Positions 46,150 to 58,883 of a stretch of 64,000 nt of DNA are shown one piece after another; position 1 is the first letter of the stretch; each line of letters begins with the position of its first letter. Where the stretch lies: assembly GCF_000344685.1 (NCBI RefSeq), contig NW_006920413.1, forward strand, positions 2,039,628 through 2,103,627, written 5' to 3'. The translations under genes were made by a program, and so were the position numbers. Source of the DNA: Gloeophyllum trabeum ATCC 11539 (taxonomy: Eukaryota; Basidiomycota; Agaricomycetes; Gloeophyllales; Gloeophyllaceae). Below the pieces are notes generated by a model. It searched no databases, was not told the DNA's origin, and saw nothing but the letters and a program-made list of their open reading frames with translations.

Positions 46150-48061
46150 ATGGCGACGGCTGACGTTCTATCGGAATTGCCTATAACGCCCCTCATCACC
46201 GAGAAACACTCTGGCATACCGGAACGTTATGCGGAGCAATGCAAGCAGTCGAAGGCACGGCTCTATTCCAACAAGACTCTCCCGCCGTCAGTCCCTCGTG
46301 ATGGAGAGCTTCCCGTGCTTCCCCCAGACGTCGACCGGGATACCTTCAACAAAGCCGTCGCTGAGCTGACGGAACTGTTAGGCGCGGAGAACATCGAGCT
46401 GAATGACAAACCACTCGTCGACGGATGGTATATGGAACACCCGTAAGTAGTCATTGTCTTGCGATGGACGGCCCTTGACAGTGCACGCAGGAACACTCAC
46501 GACGCCTTCCACATCGTACAACAGTCGGAGCTTGTCTCCTCGGCCACCGTTTACCCGGGTTCCACCGAGGACGTCCAGAAGATCGTACGCTGGGCAAACA
46601 AGTACCTGATCCCAGTGTTCCCCATCTCCATGGGCCGCAACCTCGGGTACGGCGGTGCGGCACCTCGAGTTCGGGGTTCTGTCATCATAGACCTCGGGAG
46701 GCGGATGAACAAGGTCCTGAAGATCGACGGTAACAGCGCGTCCTGCATTGTCGAGCCCGGAGTGAGCTACTTCAAGCTGTACGAGGAAGTCCAGAAGACC
46801 GGATTACCATTGTGGATTGACCCGCCGGATGTTGGGGGCGGAAGCGTCCTGGGTAACTGCATTGATCGCGGTGTTGGGTGAGTGCATTAGAGCGGCCTCT
46901 ACGACAGCGTCTGATCAAGCTCAACACTATAGATACACCCCTTACGGTGATCATTTTGCAAACCACTGCGGTATGGAAGTCGTGCTGCCGTCAGGAGAGG
47001 TGCTCCGGACAGGCATGGGAGCGCTCCCTGGAAAGAACGGCGCGGATAATCCATCCTGGCAAGCCTTCCAACACGCCTACGGACCGTCAGTCGACGGAAT
47101 CTTCAGTCAATCGAACTTCGGCATCGTGACGAAGATGGGTATGTGGCTTATGCCCGAGACAGGGCACCAGAGCTACATGATCACGTTCCCCAGAGACGAA
47201 GATTTTGAGCAGATCATCGAGATCATCCGGCCTCTCGCGTTGAACCGCATATTGGGCAATATCCCACAACTGCGCAACGTTATCCAAGAACTGGCTGTCA
47301 CTGGCAAGCCAAAGTCGTTCTTTTACCCAGGAAACGATCCGATGCCGAGGGAGGTAATTCGGTCGCATGCTAAGAACATGCCGTGCGGAGACGTCGCCTG
47401 GTGTTTCTACGGAACCGTATATGGGCCAGAGGAGACTCGCAATATGCAGCTAGACATCATTCGTCGGGAGTTTGCCAAGGTTCCAGGCTCCAAGTTTATG
47501 TTGCCAGACGAGCTGCCTGCAGACCATTATATCCATTCGCGTGTCAGAGTATGCTCCGGGACGCCAGAACTGCGAGAGCTTGACTGGCTCAACTGGAAGC
47601 CAAATGGCGCCCACTTGTTCTTCGCTCCTATCACGCCCACCAAAGGAGCAGACGCGAGGGTGGTCCACGAGATCGTCACGCGTCTCCACAAGAAATGGGG
47701 CTTCGATTCGTTCCCGACCTGGTGTGTCGCCGGGCGAGAGATGCATTACATCGCGAACATCGTATATGATCGCGCAGACGACGACGAGAAGCGCAGAGCG
47801 ATCGCTCTTATGCGGGAGATGGTGAAAGAAGCGGCGGACGAAGGGTACGGCGAATACAGGACGCACTTGATCTTCATGGATCAGGTCGCGCGGACATATG
47901 GCTGGGGAGACCAAGCACTTATGCGGTTCAACGAGACTATCAAGGACGCTCTCGATCCGAACGGTATCCTGGCGCCAGGGAGGGCGGGTATCTGGCCGAA
48001 AAGGTTCAGAGGCAAAGGTTATGAGCTCTTACCAGGCGATGAGAAGAGTACGCCGCCGTAG
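46150..48061 (+). CDS. VAO: Vanillyl-alcohol oxidase
   Basis: Three exons (46150..46442, 46491..46877, 46933..48061) join in phase to 602 residues, slightly longer than the 560 of the Penicillium enzyme. Visible landmarks are TVYPGSTEDVQKIVRWANKY and PVFPISMGRNLGYGGAAPRV (FAD-binding PCMH domain), DPPDVGGGSVLGNCIDRGVG, YTPYGDHFANHCGMEVVLPS and REMHYIANIVYDR, whose His is a candidate for the covalent FAD link of the family. The C-terminus DPNGILAPGRAGIWPKRFRG is conserved. The enzyme oxidises 4-hydroxybenzylic alcohols and ethers (vanillyl alcohol to vanillin) with release of H2O2, probably in peroxisome or cytosol. Fits use of lignin-derived phenols together with the monooxygenase upstream. 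Confidence 0.93.
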
Positions 48062-48531
48062 ACAGAAGACATATTCCTTGAGTTCTCATGTCGCATGCAG
48101 AGTACAAGAGCCGGGATTCCTGTATATTAGACGTTCCACGCAAGTCAATCGATTCTGATTGTAGTAATTTGCCAGACCACGGAGTCGCAAAAGCCACGCA
48201 GCTAGGTTCTACGAGGCGCTGATATTCACGAGCAAGCACTAGAAAATGTTGACTTGGACGTGTTTGAAGGACGTGTGTGGTCGAGGACAAGTCGAGGCAA
48301 AGTCGAGGAGTAATAAACAGGTTGATAGCCGGACGTGAAGTGTGAAGGGTTGTGGCACAAGCCACGTGTCCAGTCGCGTCCTTACCTCCTCCGACTGAAG
48401 CCAGTGAAGGCACACCAGCTTGAGTAACGGAGCACAAGCCACGTCTTACACGTTTCGTTCTCTCTCAGCTGGCACGGTAGAGGACCTTCCGGGCGTCGTC
48501 ACGACATTAAGCAACCCGTCAGAAGGACTGG
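48062..48531. other. Spacer with a repeated CACGT-containing motif
   Basis: GCACAAGCCACGT occurs twice in direct orientation, about 76 bp apart (48355-48367 and 48432-48444), within the presumed promoter of the PI 4-kinase. The first copy extends into CACGTG, an E-box. No gene is supported. Confidence 0.4.
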
Positions 48532-51500
48532 ATGCCTCCTAGCCGCTCAGAATACCAGCCCCTGGCACAGTCGATTGATGAAGAGGAGGATGTCGCCGAG
48601 AGTCTGCATACCACTTCGACGCGGACTCTTCAACGTTCGCATAGGCCAGCCAAAATTGATCTGAGTAAGCTGGATAATGCGTTCAAGAGGTCTGTACCCG
48701 TATACCTACTGCGGATGCTCCGTACGAATGAACGAATGTGGTCCTGGTCAGATGGACGGAGTCCATTGCTCAGAGAGTGAAGAGGAAGAAGAAAGTGGAA
48801 GACAACTCGAAGAAAGAGATTATACAGTCTATCTTTGGTCCGCCAGTCGTCCCTCAACCCTCAGCTTCAGGACTCGTTAGTCTTCTATGTCCTCCCTCAC
48901 TTGGTGCAGGGTTTGACCATGCTGTATTGCAACTCAGATCAAGACTCTGGACCACAAGCCCCCCATGACTCAGGCTGACTTTGAGGCGTGCGTACTGTCA
49001 ATGCGAATGAAATGCGCATGCCTTTAATGTGTACGGATGCAAGCATTGTACAGGCTGTCAAGAGGGCTATTTCGGAAGGTATCCATCCTAAGATGATCAC
49101 GAAGGGTTCGTCAGGGTCCTACTTTGCTCGCGCCAAGGTGGACGGGCGAGTGCAGACAGTGGCGTGAGTATCTCGAGTGAAGTGCTGCCGGTCGATTATT
49201 CACCGCCGCTGCCAGAGTCTTCAAGCCCAAGGACGAAGAACCTTACGGCAGACTTAATCCGAAGGTGCGAGCTATTCTAACCGTCTGGTCTGCTGCATCC
49301 AACTTTCAATAGACGACCAAATGGCTCCATCGCCAATTCCGATGGATCATTCCTTTCGGCAGGGCGTGCCTAATCCCGAATCTGAGGTGAGGTGCTAAAC
49401 GTCTCTGGACGGAGCCCTTCCTTATTGCGTCATTTAGCTATATATCAGAAGCTGCGGCATCTTTGCTTGACCGTAGACTGGAGTTGTACATCGTTCCCCG
49501 AACTGAACTAGTGTCACTCTCTAGTCCGGTTAGTGGCACTACCTCTCGCATGGGCTGAAGTCATGGACCTCTCTCTTTTAGGCTTTCTTTTATGACTGGA
49601 TAGACCGCACAGCAGCAAAGAAAGGGAAGCCTCTGCCCGAGAAGATCGGTAGCATGCAGTATTTCCTGCATGGATATACAGGTTTGTCCTCAACTGATTC
49701 TCGTCATCACTCGTATTCCACCTAAGCTCACCATTTATGCAGACGCTTCTGAATTTTTACGCAAACATCCTTGGCCTGGTCGGGCTATAGCAGACACATT
49801 CGACGACGATACCCACAGGAAGGGCAATTTCACGAAACGCTGCTTAAGCACCGTCAAGATTATTTGTGGCAGGACCGGTGACGATGACGACCAATATGAG
49901 GATGTCGAGGGTGACGAATTGTTTGATCCGAGTGAAACTAATGAGCCCGGGAGGCCGTTCTATTGGTCTCAAGCATTACAGCAGAGCTTCCGAGAAGAGC
50001 TGGAAAAGTACGTATGTTAGCGTATGTTTCAGGCAGGGCCACTAACACTTATCTGCTTCTAGGCTTGTAATTCTAGGTATGTCCAACATGCATGCCCATA
50101 TTGGTGTCCCAGATGTTGACGATCAAAGACTATTTAATGCTCAACACCGACCGGGGGGCGGACAACTACATGATCAAATACTGCGAAGCTCCTCTCGAGA
50201 GGTCCCTCGTAGACGTAGCGCCGTCGCGCTCAAACCGTCTGGAGATGCCACAAATGAGCGAGCTGCGTAGGACCGAGTCCGCCGCCCCTTCCCCCGTCAT
50301 GTCGTCCAGCCCATCCATGCCGTCTATTTCCAAATCGGAGTCGGTGCCCGATCTGAACAAGCCGTACACGAAACAGCCGCACATCCACATCGCCGCCATC
50401 GACAACTCGCTGAGCTTCCCATGGGAGCACCCGCACGGCTGGCGGTCGTACACGTACGGATGGTTGTATTTACCTGTCAGCATTATCGGTAGACCTTTCG
50501 GACAGAAGACTAGAGATCATTTCCTCCCCCTGTTGACATCGAAAGAGTGGTGGGAGGAGACGACGTTCCAACTCCGGAAATTGTTTGCGATCGATCCAGA
50601 TTTCCATCCCAAGATGTTCTCGGTCTGTGCCTCTCCCAAATGTCAAGTTCTGTACGCTTACACGTGCCGTGGTTACAGAGACAGCTTGCTGTCATCAAGG
50701 GCCAGGCTTGGAACATTGTTCAATCCCTGAAACACGAGGTAGGTCCCGACGAAGCAATGTGAATGCCCACTGATGCCCATCCGTCTTATCATAGGACGAA
50801 GGTAGGAGGATCGCCTTTTATGCTCTCTGGAAGCATCGCTGAATACATGCAGGGCCCCTTGAACTGACCCGTCGGCAAAAGGTGCTAGTCTGGGACGACG
50901 AGGTTGAGGTCGTCGACGAGACTGCCGAGGATCCTTTCGACTTCACCGGCCCACTCTCTGCATCATCAATCACATCTATGCCCTCGATGTCCAAGCATCG
51001 CAGGGCGCAGAGTCACGGCGAGGTAGATTCACCGCCAGCAATGCGGCGGACATCGACCGACGCCATACCACGGCCTGTCCCTTTCTCGGCGAAGTACCAG
51101 CGCGTGCATCCTGGGACAACGGGGGTTACTGTCCTGGAACATATGGAGCGCCTCGACGCTGTAGAAGCGAGTCTCCAGAAGCTAGGTTCTGAAGACCCGG
51201 GAATACCGGATGACGAGGAGGAGATGGACGTTGGGGAATCATCTTCCTCTGCATCCAAGTCAACGTCGCAGGCACAACCGGCAGAGGCGCCCAGACGGCC
51301 CGAGCAGCCGTCGTCAAGTTCCCTCTTCTCACCTCCGACACGGGCTGAGAATCTGCCACCGGTCCCTGAAGACGACGACAGTGCTGAGCATGAAAACGGT
51401 CTGGTGGCTTTGTCGATGTCCGTGCCACAACTGGACACTCCTATACGTAACCCGCGTTGGACGACGCACGGTGGGCCCCGACAAGACCGACGCAGTTTCG

Positions 51501-51655
51501 ACTGGATGCGTCCTGAACAATTGGACAGTACCAAGAAACGCACTGCCATAGTAGAGGTACGCCGCGTGCATCATAGTCGCGCGGACCCGGATTGATCGCT
51601 CTTTTCATAGCGTCTCGAGACCGTAGACACCAAGCCGTTCTTTTCCTTCTGGTAG
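48532..51655 (+). CDS. LSB6: Type II phosphatidylinositol 4-kinase (LSB6/PI4K2)
   Basis: Multi-exon gene starting MPPSRSEYQPLAQSIDEEED. Kinase segments are IHPKMITKGSSGSYFARAKV (nucleotide loop), VFKPKDEEPYGRLNPK, LDYLMLNTDRGADNYMIKY (catalytic loop, with the family Asp-Arg-Gly) and IAAIDNSLSFPWEHPHGWRS (the DNSLSFP metal-binding motif). The tail spliced at 51556/51611 ends RLETVDTKPFFSFW. Type II kinases phosphorylate phosphatidylinositol to PI4P on endosome, vacuole and Golgi membranes. A Ser/Pro-rich insert of about 60 residues separates the catalytic loop from the metal-binding motif, as in other basidiomycete forms. The C-terminal third is acidic and disordered. All kinase residues that I can check are present. 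Confidence 0.92.
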
Positions 51656-51778
51656 ACGACACTTCACTGACGCGGATTTGCCCCATAATATTTGTACTTA
51701 CACCCCGCTTGGATGAGGACAATGTAGGAATAATAAGATATCCATCCGTTAGCCCCATAGCGTTGTACGTGCCACAGA

Positions 51779-53304
51779 CTAGTCGCCTTCCGTTAACAAC
51801 CACTGCTCAAACTCGGCGAGACGCTTCTTCTCTGCCTCCTCCCCGCCCTCAAGATCAATCTCTCCACCACTCTTCTTAAATCTTTGCCTTCCGGAATAAA
51901 GAGAGGCTTCAATCCGACGGCCAGCGAAAAACCGCCCATTCATTTTCTGCGAAGGACCAAGGGTTAACATGGCCGCATCAGATGCTATAGTTTGGAAACT
52001 CACCAGTACACATGCTTGGGCACTCAAGGGGTCCCTGAACTTTACGGTCATGATGCCCTCTGGTTCCGCCTGTAGAGGCGTTAGTCGCTGGAATCAAATA
52101 CGAAAGGGTCTACTCACATCATATAATACGACATTGGTGACTTCACCAAGCGTAGAGCACTCTTCTCGCACGTCCTCCTTCAGGTCCAACAGTAATGAGG
52201 CATCCTCCTCCAGCTCTTGTAGTGTGAACATGTGCTTCAACACGACCACTCGGCTATTCTTGTTTATGGACTGGCTCTTGTCGTTCTTGTCGAGTAAGGG
52301 TCCGAAGCCTTCTTCCTCATCATCCCACTCCTCCAGCTTTCTGCGAATCATGAGCAAGCTAGCCACTCCATAGTAAAGGCATCACAACGCTCACTTTTGC
52401 ATCTTCGTTATCCGCCTCGTAGCCCTCTTCCTGTCCACCGTCTTCCTCTCCGTATTACCCTCTCCTCCCCCACTCCCGTTCCCACCGCCACCGCCTGCCT
52501 TATGCGCAAAATCTGCCTTCTGCACCCTCATCCGCGTGCTCGCATCACCCAGCCTGAGCTCCGCGTCATCCAATATATTCAGCGCGAGCGTGACGGAGTC
52601 CTCCTTGAAATACACGACCAGCGCCTCCCCGCTGAAGCTCCCGTCGTCGCGCGCGTACATCTTGATCTTCGGCTCGCCCTGGTCGTCCTCCTCGATGAGC
52701 CCGCACTTGGAGAATCGCTCGTGCAGCTCGTCGAACTCCGTGTCCGCGGGCAGGCCCGTCACGTACACCGCGGTGTTCTTCGACTTTCGCTCGCCCGGCG
52801 CGGGCTCCTTTTTCTTGTTGCGCTTCGCGGCGGGCCCGAGGTAGGGCTCGTCATTGTTATTGTCGCGCTGCTTCCGCTTCTTCTTGTCGCGAGCGAGGAC
52901 GGGCGCTGCGGGGGTCTACTCGTAGGTCATGAGCATGAGTGACATGGACAATCGAAGGCAGGGAGCGCGTCGTACCGATTCGTCTACGCCTGCCACCGAG
53001 TACGCGGCTTGCTGGCTCTTTAGCAGGTCCTCATCTACCTACGTCGGTGAGACTTCATTGGAGACGCGTTCACCAACTTGGAACTCACCACGGGTACCCA
53101 AGCATTCTTCTTAGTATCCCATTCCAGCTCCGTGCCATCCTCATTCTCGTACCGCCAAGTCCCGCTCTCCTTGTCGAAGTAGGTGTTGGGATCCGCATCG
53201 AACGCTGCGGCTTGCTGCTCCGCGGTACTGGAAGCTAGTAGTGTGGGTGGTGCGCGGGTTGCCCCACTCGAGGATGAGGCTTCAGCATTATGGGGCGCGG
53301 ACAT
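51779..53304 (-). CDS. CUS2: Tat-SF1/CUS2 splicing factor
   Basis: Starts MSAPHNAEASSSSGATRAPP at 53304. DADPNTYFDKESGTWRYENE forms a short N-terminal module, then DEPYLGPAAKRNKKKEPAPG and the first RRM (NTAVYVTGLPADTEFDELHE, ALVVYFKEDSVTLAL). A Gly-rich linker leads to KLEEWDDEEEGFGPLLDKND and the second RRM/UHM (SRVVVLKHMFTLQELEEDAS, EGIMTVKFRDPLSAQACV, KMNGRFFAGRRIEASLY). This architecture is that of Tat-SF1/Cus2, which binds SF3B1 (UHM-ULM contact) and helps fold U2 snRNA before spliceosome assembly. The exon order and family length fit. It converges with PI4K2, with only about 120 bp between them. Confidence 0.93.
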
Positions 53305-53596
53305 AGCTGAGCGTGAAGGCGTTGTTTGGGTATGTTTGAAACTGAAGCCGACGGGCAACTCGTGCAAACAAATCCGACCGGAGCGGACTGCTATAGAGCG
53401 CAGTGAGATGTTGAAGTGAACAAGCTACGAATGATCTACCATGCTCGCGTTCTATAATTCTGAGCATAGCTGGCCATCACGGAGCGTCACCTTCGTTTCG
53501 AGTGCTAGGCTCACGTCTCATATTGGCGTACTGAGCAGACGTCACACAGCTTGGGAGGTGCTGCAATGATATGGGACAACGGACGACAATAGCCAT

Positions 53597-54294
53597 CTAT
53601 TTGACAAGGATCATAGGGAAATACGCATTCGGGTCGTGAGGCGCGTCCTCAGCTCTCTGGGGCACCCATTTCCTGTAAGGGATCGGGAGCTGAGGTGGGA
53701 GCTTCGACTCAGAGTAAGCCTTGCGAGCAGAGGTGATGGTAGCGATGGCAGATGTTAGATCAACGGGAGCTTTGGAAGTAGCAGGGACGGATGATTGCTC
53801 GCCCTCCTTCGCCTCTGACGGCGCGCCGAGAAGGCTGTAAACGGTGATGTTATCGTTGAATAGTAAGACACTGATGGAGCAGGACATACGCTTGATTCTC
53901 GGGCTGCTGAAGGAGGAGGGAGGACAGCTCCGTCTGAGTGATGACCGAGAGCTGGGGGTATGCGCGTCGGACGTCACGCTTCCAATACGGATTCTGTGCG
54001 GGGTCGGAGGCTTGAAGTACATCAATATCTTTAAACAGACTCGTGCAGGACGTTACACACCTTTCGTCGCTGGCGTAGCATACTTCTCTGGCCGTGAAGC
54101 AGGCTGGGGATAGCGGTTAAGATGAGGGAGTGGGATACCACTCGAGATCTCCGGGTTCACGACCACCGCATCCCCTGCTCCGGGTGAGCTGTTGTAACCA
54201 TTGCTAGCTCAAAGCAGTACGCACGGAATTTCTTCCAAAAGCCCTTCGGGCTGAGATGGTACAAAGTCGAGTCTGCCGCCTTCTTGGTGGCCAT
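53597..54294 (-). CDS. Complex I 21 kDa subunit (NADH-ubiquinone oxidoreductase)
   Basis: Four exons (53597..53834, 53890..54028, 54061..54174, 54225..54294) join in phase to 186 residues, close to the 21 kDa of the family name. It starts MATKKAADSTLYHLSPKGFW, continues VVVNPEISSGIPLPHLNRYP and DPAQNPYWKRDVRRAYPQLS, and ends RAEDAPHDPNAYFPMILVK. These blocks match the fungal complex I 21 kDa accessory subunit (NADH-u_ox-rdase family). It should act in the mitochondrial inner membrane as a supernumerary subunit. Confidence is limited because I rely on recalled family sequence. Confidence 0.8.
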
Positions 54295-54998
54295 TTGTGT
54301 GGTGTAACGCTGCAACTCGGATTCGAATTCGACAGAGGGTCGGAGGCCATTACGTAACGAGGCATTTCCCGACTTCTGCCCGAGCAGATGTTTCTCCTGT
54401 CCGTCGCAGCTCTGCGAGATCTGTCAAGCACCTGTTATCCTTCTCGATGCTTCATTATAATGCAGCTGGCAGCACTACCTATGGCTGCCCATGGATTTCG
54501 AGGGGTGCACACGGTCAATTCGGAATTGTCGGTTACAGAGAGGCGACATCAGCATAATGTCCGCGTCGCGTGCGGGGGATAGTTGGCCTTCCCCACACGC
54601 CTACTGAAACACTGGCGCGTATGGTGCTCTGAGTGCTAATCCCAGACCTCTCGACGAACGGAGGAAACATTGCTGCGTGCTTTTTGTAGCGACGGGTGTT
54701 GCCTATGACAGCGATTGCGACACCATCGCGAAACGCGCCCACCTCCTAAGCAAGTACGTCAAATTGCACCATCTGTCCCGTTCACTCGCTTTTCATGGCG
54801 CCATCTAATGCGGTATGTTCGACTCAAAACCTGGTGCTTCTATGGGCCGCTATATCGAAACCTCTGCTGACACGTCTCGGGGCTCTCGCGCAACTTTCTC
54901 TGACCCCGCACTTCCTGGTACTTAAATCGCTTGTTGTGTGCTGAACAACACATCTTCCTGGCCCTCTCAAAATATCTGTAGTGCTCTGCCTTCATGCA
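54295..54998. other. Divergent intergenic region, 700 bp
   Basis: Between the complex I subunit (-) and the UPF0643 gene (+). It contains AATTCGGAATTG near 54521, the same extended form of the TTCGGAA site found in the ETHE1-SSU1 promoter, but only once. No gene is evident. Confidence 0.45.
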
Positions 54999-55867
54999 AT
55001 GTCGGGCGCAACGTTGGTAGAGTCTCCCACCTCCCCGACCTTCCCCAAGCGACCCGTGCTGCATGGTCAAATCCGTCTCACCGGGGTTGACACGCCTCCC
55101 GCGTCCCCTCGGGACCCCCATCTTGTACCCAAGTTTGACCGCACCAGCAGCTCCGACCCAATACTCTTCCTCCCGCCGCTCCTCTCTTGCCTCCCCCCTC
55201 ACCTCTCGGTGCACAATGTCGGCCCTCAGTCGTCGTCAGCGCCAAAGACCCATTTGCCGGACATCGACCCTGCCTCGCTCTCCCTACACAAAGCCCTCCA
55301 CAACTTCCACCCTATAACGCCCAACTATGCCAGCGCGCCCTACGCCGCTGCCTTCAATTGGGGTGAACTCCGTCTGCCCGCTGAGGAAGAGCGCGAGTGG
55401 TACTGTGTCGTGTTCCGGAGCAAGCGCAAAGATGGCAGCGACAGCGGACGTGAGTGTGGCATTCTGTACGAGGTGACAAGTCTGTCGTGCTCAATTCTCA
55501 TGACAGCGCTTTACGACGCCGACCAGAAGGCGCACGAGGAGGCTATCCAGAATGGCGGAGTCAGTCCTTCGCTTGTCCCCATCCTATTCCTCACGCTGAC
55601 ATTGACCTTGACTGTTGCCTGCATTAGCTGATCATGTACTGGTACGGCATTCCCGACGCAAAAACCGGCATGAACCTCGCCACCTGCATCTGGCAGTCGC
55701 GCAAACACGCCATCGCAGCAAACTCGCGCCCCCACCACTTACGCGCGATGAAGCTCGCCGCAGCATCGTATGAAGTCTACGACCTCGAACGGTACACGCT
55801 CCGCAAAGTCGCGGGGCAGACCGGCGTCACGGTCGAGCCCTTCTCCGGGCAAGATGTGGGCTGGTGA
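54999..55867 (+). CDS. UPF0643 family protein
   Basis: Starts MSGATLVESPTSPTFPKRPV at 54999; an upstream ATG at 54994 is out of frame. Two introns follow: one starts after AGCGGAC (55450) and one after GGCGGA (about 55560). The conserved C-terminal half reads LIMYWYGIPDAKTGMNLATC, WQSRKHAIAANSRPHHLRA and LAAASYEVYDLERYTLRKVA. This is the fungal UPF0643 family (fission yeast PB2B2.08 type), of unknown function. The pattern resembles an acyltransferase/GNAT-like tail, but I would not assign that. Confidence 0.85.
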
Positions 55868-56088
55868 TCTGTCCAGTCATCCTCGCAATACCCCGCTGTC
55901 TATTCGTCTCTTCGCTTTGCTGTGCATTGTTTTGCGTTGTTCTCTGTAGAATATTCATTATTTATGCGGGACCAGCATGCCCGTCTACCTCTAGTATATC
56001 TTCTCCGTGTAGTAACTTTAGTGTCTGAGTGATTGTGGTAGAATATCAGATAGAGTAAAGCATCGCGTAAAGTCATACGATATCCATT

Positions 56089-58250
56089 CTACTTTGTTGC
56101 ACTGGTCCAAGACTCGATGCTATCGTTGGAAGCTTGGGAAGAGACCAATCCCACGTCCTGCTCATCAGCGACCGCGCCTGCAATAGTTGTGCCAATGGCT
56201 AGTGGACCATTTGCTGCTTTCCCAGCGGCTAGCGAGAACATGACGGGTCGTGACGGGGGCGGGGTTGACGTCGAAACCGGAGAGAAGTCTCCTTCGAAAC
56301 CGAAGGGATGGAAGGCCTGAACGTGACGTGGTCCCGGGTGTCTAGTCAACTAGCCGTCAAGCTGAAGATAGACGAATTATGAACCCACGGTATCGGATTC
56401 AAGTTGTCTCTGGCCACCCCCTGTACACACCTTACTGGTATCTTTTCCATCACGGATCCCTCCATGACGCTGCTGCCCAGCGGACTCATGGGCGAGTTCA
56501 GTGGTCTGAGGGGGTTCATCTTGGTCAGTGGTCCGCAGAGGGGATATGAAGATGTCTGGAGCGGGGGCGAATGCTTTCTTTTGTTTCTCGGGAGTGCCGC
56601 CAAAGGACATAGGTATGTCAGATTGTTCGCCAAGATCTACAAAAGGAGAGTCCCCTTGGTCATTCCGTGACTCTTCTTGCACGGCGCTCGCCTGCACTAT
56701 CTCAGAGGCCTTGCTAGAAGACGCGCGTCGTCTTGGATTAGAGGACCCGACCGAGACTGCGATGAGATTTGGTCCATGGTCCTGATGGTATACGCCCTCG
56801 AGGGAGGGAGAACCCTTCCGGAAGAAGGGAGCCCACTGAAAGTCAACATTTTCGTAGTCTATGTCCAGGTCTAGCTGATAATTGTCCGGCTCAATGGGGT
56901 CAGAATATAGAGGGTCTTCAACAGGTGAGTCAAAGTAAACACCAGGAGGCGCGAGGTAGGCTGGTCCTGGTGTCGAGAAGGCGTCAGTCTTAATGTTTTC
57001 GGTAGGAAGTAAATCATTTGTAATGTTCAGGCGGGTAAGTCCGGAGAATCGGTCGTTGTCGAGGTCAAGCATGTAAGGTAAGTTACCGGCACCAGCAGAG
57101 ATTGACGGAGCAGCAAAAGTCTCAGGCATATCTGGAGGCTCCAGATAGTGACTAGGTAAGCTAGCTAATAGATCTCCTTTAGTTGCGTATGCCAGCTTAG
57201 TACCAAGCGTATTGCCACGTCGGGAGTCGTCAGATAGCAGAGTGTTAGCGGCGTTGGAATAGTTGGAGATAAACGAGCTAGAGCGGCATGACAAGGGATA
57301 CCCCGGTCGCTCCATGCGCCGAGATGATTGAGTAAAGGCAGGTCCGGGTAGCTCGTAGGGGCCGTCGCCGAGGTCATAAGTCCTATCAGGGTCACCAAGA
57401 ACAGGCAATCGAGAATCGACAACAGGAGGCAGTTGTGCAGAAGGCGACGTAATTATGTCAGAGAAGCGGAGAGTGGGCATCGGGAAGGATTCGTGAGGCG
57501 AGGGTCTCTGCAGTGCGGGCGACGGATCAGAAATGACATCCAGGTCGGGTCCGCCGCTAGCGATATCTGACAAGAATTCAGGCCTGGATCGCCTGTTCTT
57601 CACCTTCATAGGGTTTGAGTAAGATATCCCGGCAGCCTGATCCAGAGTAGCAGGGATTGCAGATTGGGCGAGAGGCATTTCACGGTCATCCGGTGGGGCA
57701 AAAGCAAATACTGCATCGTGTTCCCCGTTGGAGGGTGTAGAAGGTAAAGACTCTTCTGCGTATGACACCTCAGGAGGTAGAGGGTCAGCAGACGCAGGCG
57801 GATCTCGTTTAGGCAGAATCAGGCGGAGTGGATGGGCCGGGTCTAGCGTGGCGATTGTGCTGCATAACCACAACGGCGGGGGTTCTGTGTGTGTGTCGGT
57901 CTTCAATACCTGCATACAGTGATCATTAAGAGCTCTGTGGGCCTGAAGCCGGGCTCCAGACACCGTACCACATCATTTGGAGGGTCATCTTCAGAATCTA
58001 ATCTTCCACCACCATGTCCACCATCAGACTGCTTCATTTTGATAACCGAGAAACCGCGTCCAAGGCGATTGTCATGCAAGTCGCTATATGCGTCCATGGG
58101 TGTAGTAGGGATATCGGAGGTTGATCCCAGCAGAGATGATGAGCCGGAAGACGCTCGCTTCCTCCGGCGACTCCCCGACGTCGACGAGGGTGGAGATGAA
58201 GGACGCATCAGGCAGACTTGCTGGACCATATTGTCAAAGCGAGCGTTCAT
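56089..58250 (-). CDS. Unknown large Ser/Pro-rich protein
   Basis: Opens at the ATG 58250 (MNARFDNMVQQVCLMRPSSP) with a basic stretch (SGSRRRKRASSGSSSLLG). The long second exon (about 57908 down to 56379) encodes repeated Pro/Asp/Ser-rich text with short conserved-looking blocks (PPLWLCSTIATLDPAHPLRL, YENVDFQWAPFFRKGSPS, DIPMSFGGTPEKQKKAFAPA). The last exon (from about 56360) ends SNDSIESWTSATK. The protein is largely disordered with likely nuclear signals. I find no domain. Probably an agaricomycete-specific regulatory protein; the name of the function would be a guess. Confidence 0.75.
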
Positions 58251-58883
58251 TCCCAATGTTCTACGACGTTTAGGACGATGTAAGAGGGGGAGCTCCGACA
58301 GTCCTTGGCACACGCTCGACGATTCATTTCTGCGACAACTCCAACCGGCTTTGGTCAAACGAACTTACCGCTCGGTTCATTTATATCGATCCTCGATGAC
58401 ACGCTACGACCCACATCAGACACCCACCAGCAACATAGATCATAAGGTACATGCCGACTATGAGGGAACCCTTCCACCATACTGACGTTGCCGGTGTCGG
58501 ATGCTGCATATTCGGTAAATCGTCGCGTTACGCCAGGCATGATGGAGCCTATAACTAGTAGGGTCGACAGCTAGCGCCAACCGTGAGGGCCATTAAAAGG
58601 ATAGCCCGGAATCTCAAGTTGGTATGGTTAAACCTGTGGGGCCCCACGAACGTTCAGAGACACAATAGATGTTCTCAGAGGCGGCCTGGAGTGCGAGCTC
58701 AAGGACCGTGTAAGCGAGGAGCTTCGAAACGTCGGCTACCGTACCGGCCAATCAAAATAGTCCGTAGAACCGGTGTTGGAAAGCGCGACAAGGTATACGA
58801 AGCGATGCTCGCACATCGCGTTATCCTTTCAGACATGTCCAATATTCCTTCATAAAGTGCGTATACATGTCGAATAGTAGATC
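58251..58883. other. Intergenic spacer
   Basis: 630 bp between the BTB gene and the upstream start of the unknown gene, both minus. Likely the unknown gene's promoter. A Lys/Arg-rich frame of 90 codons at 58583-58855 (+) looks like chance. Confidence 0.4.
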
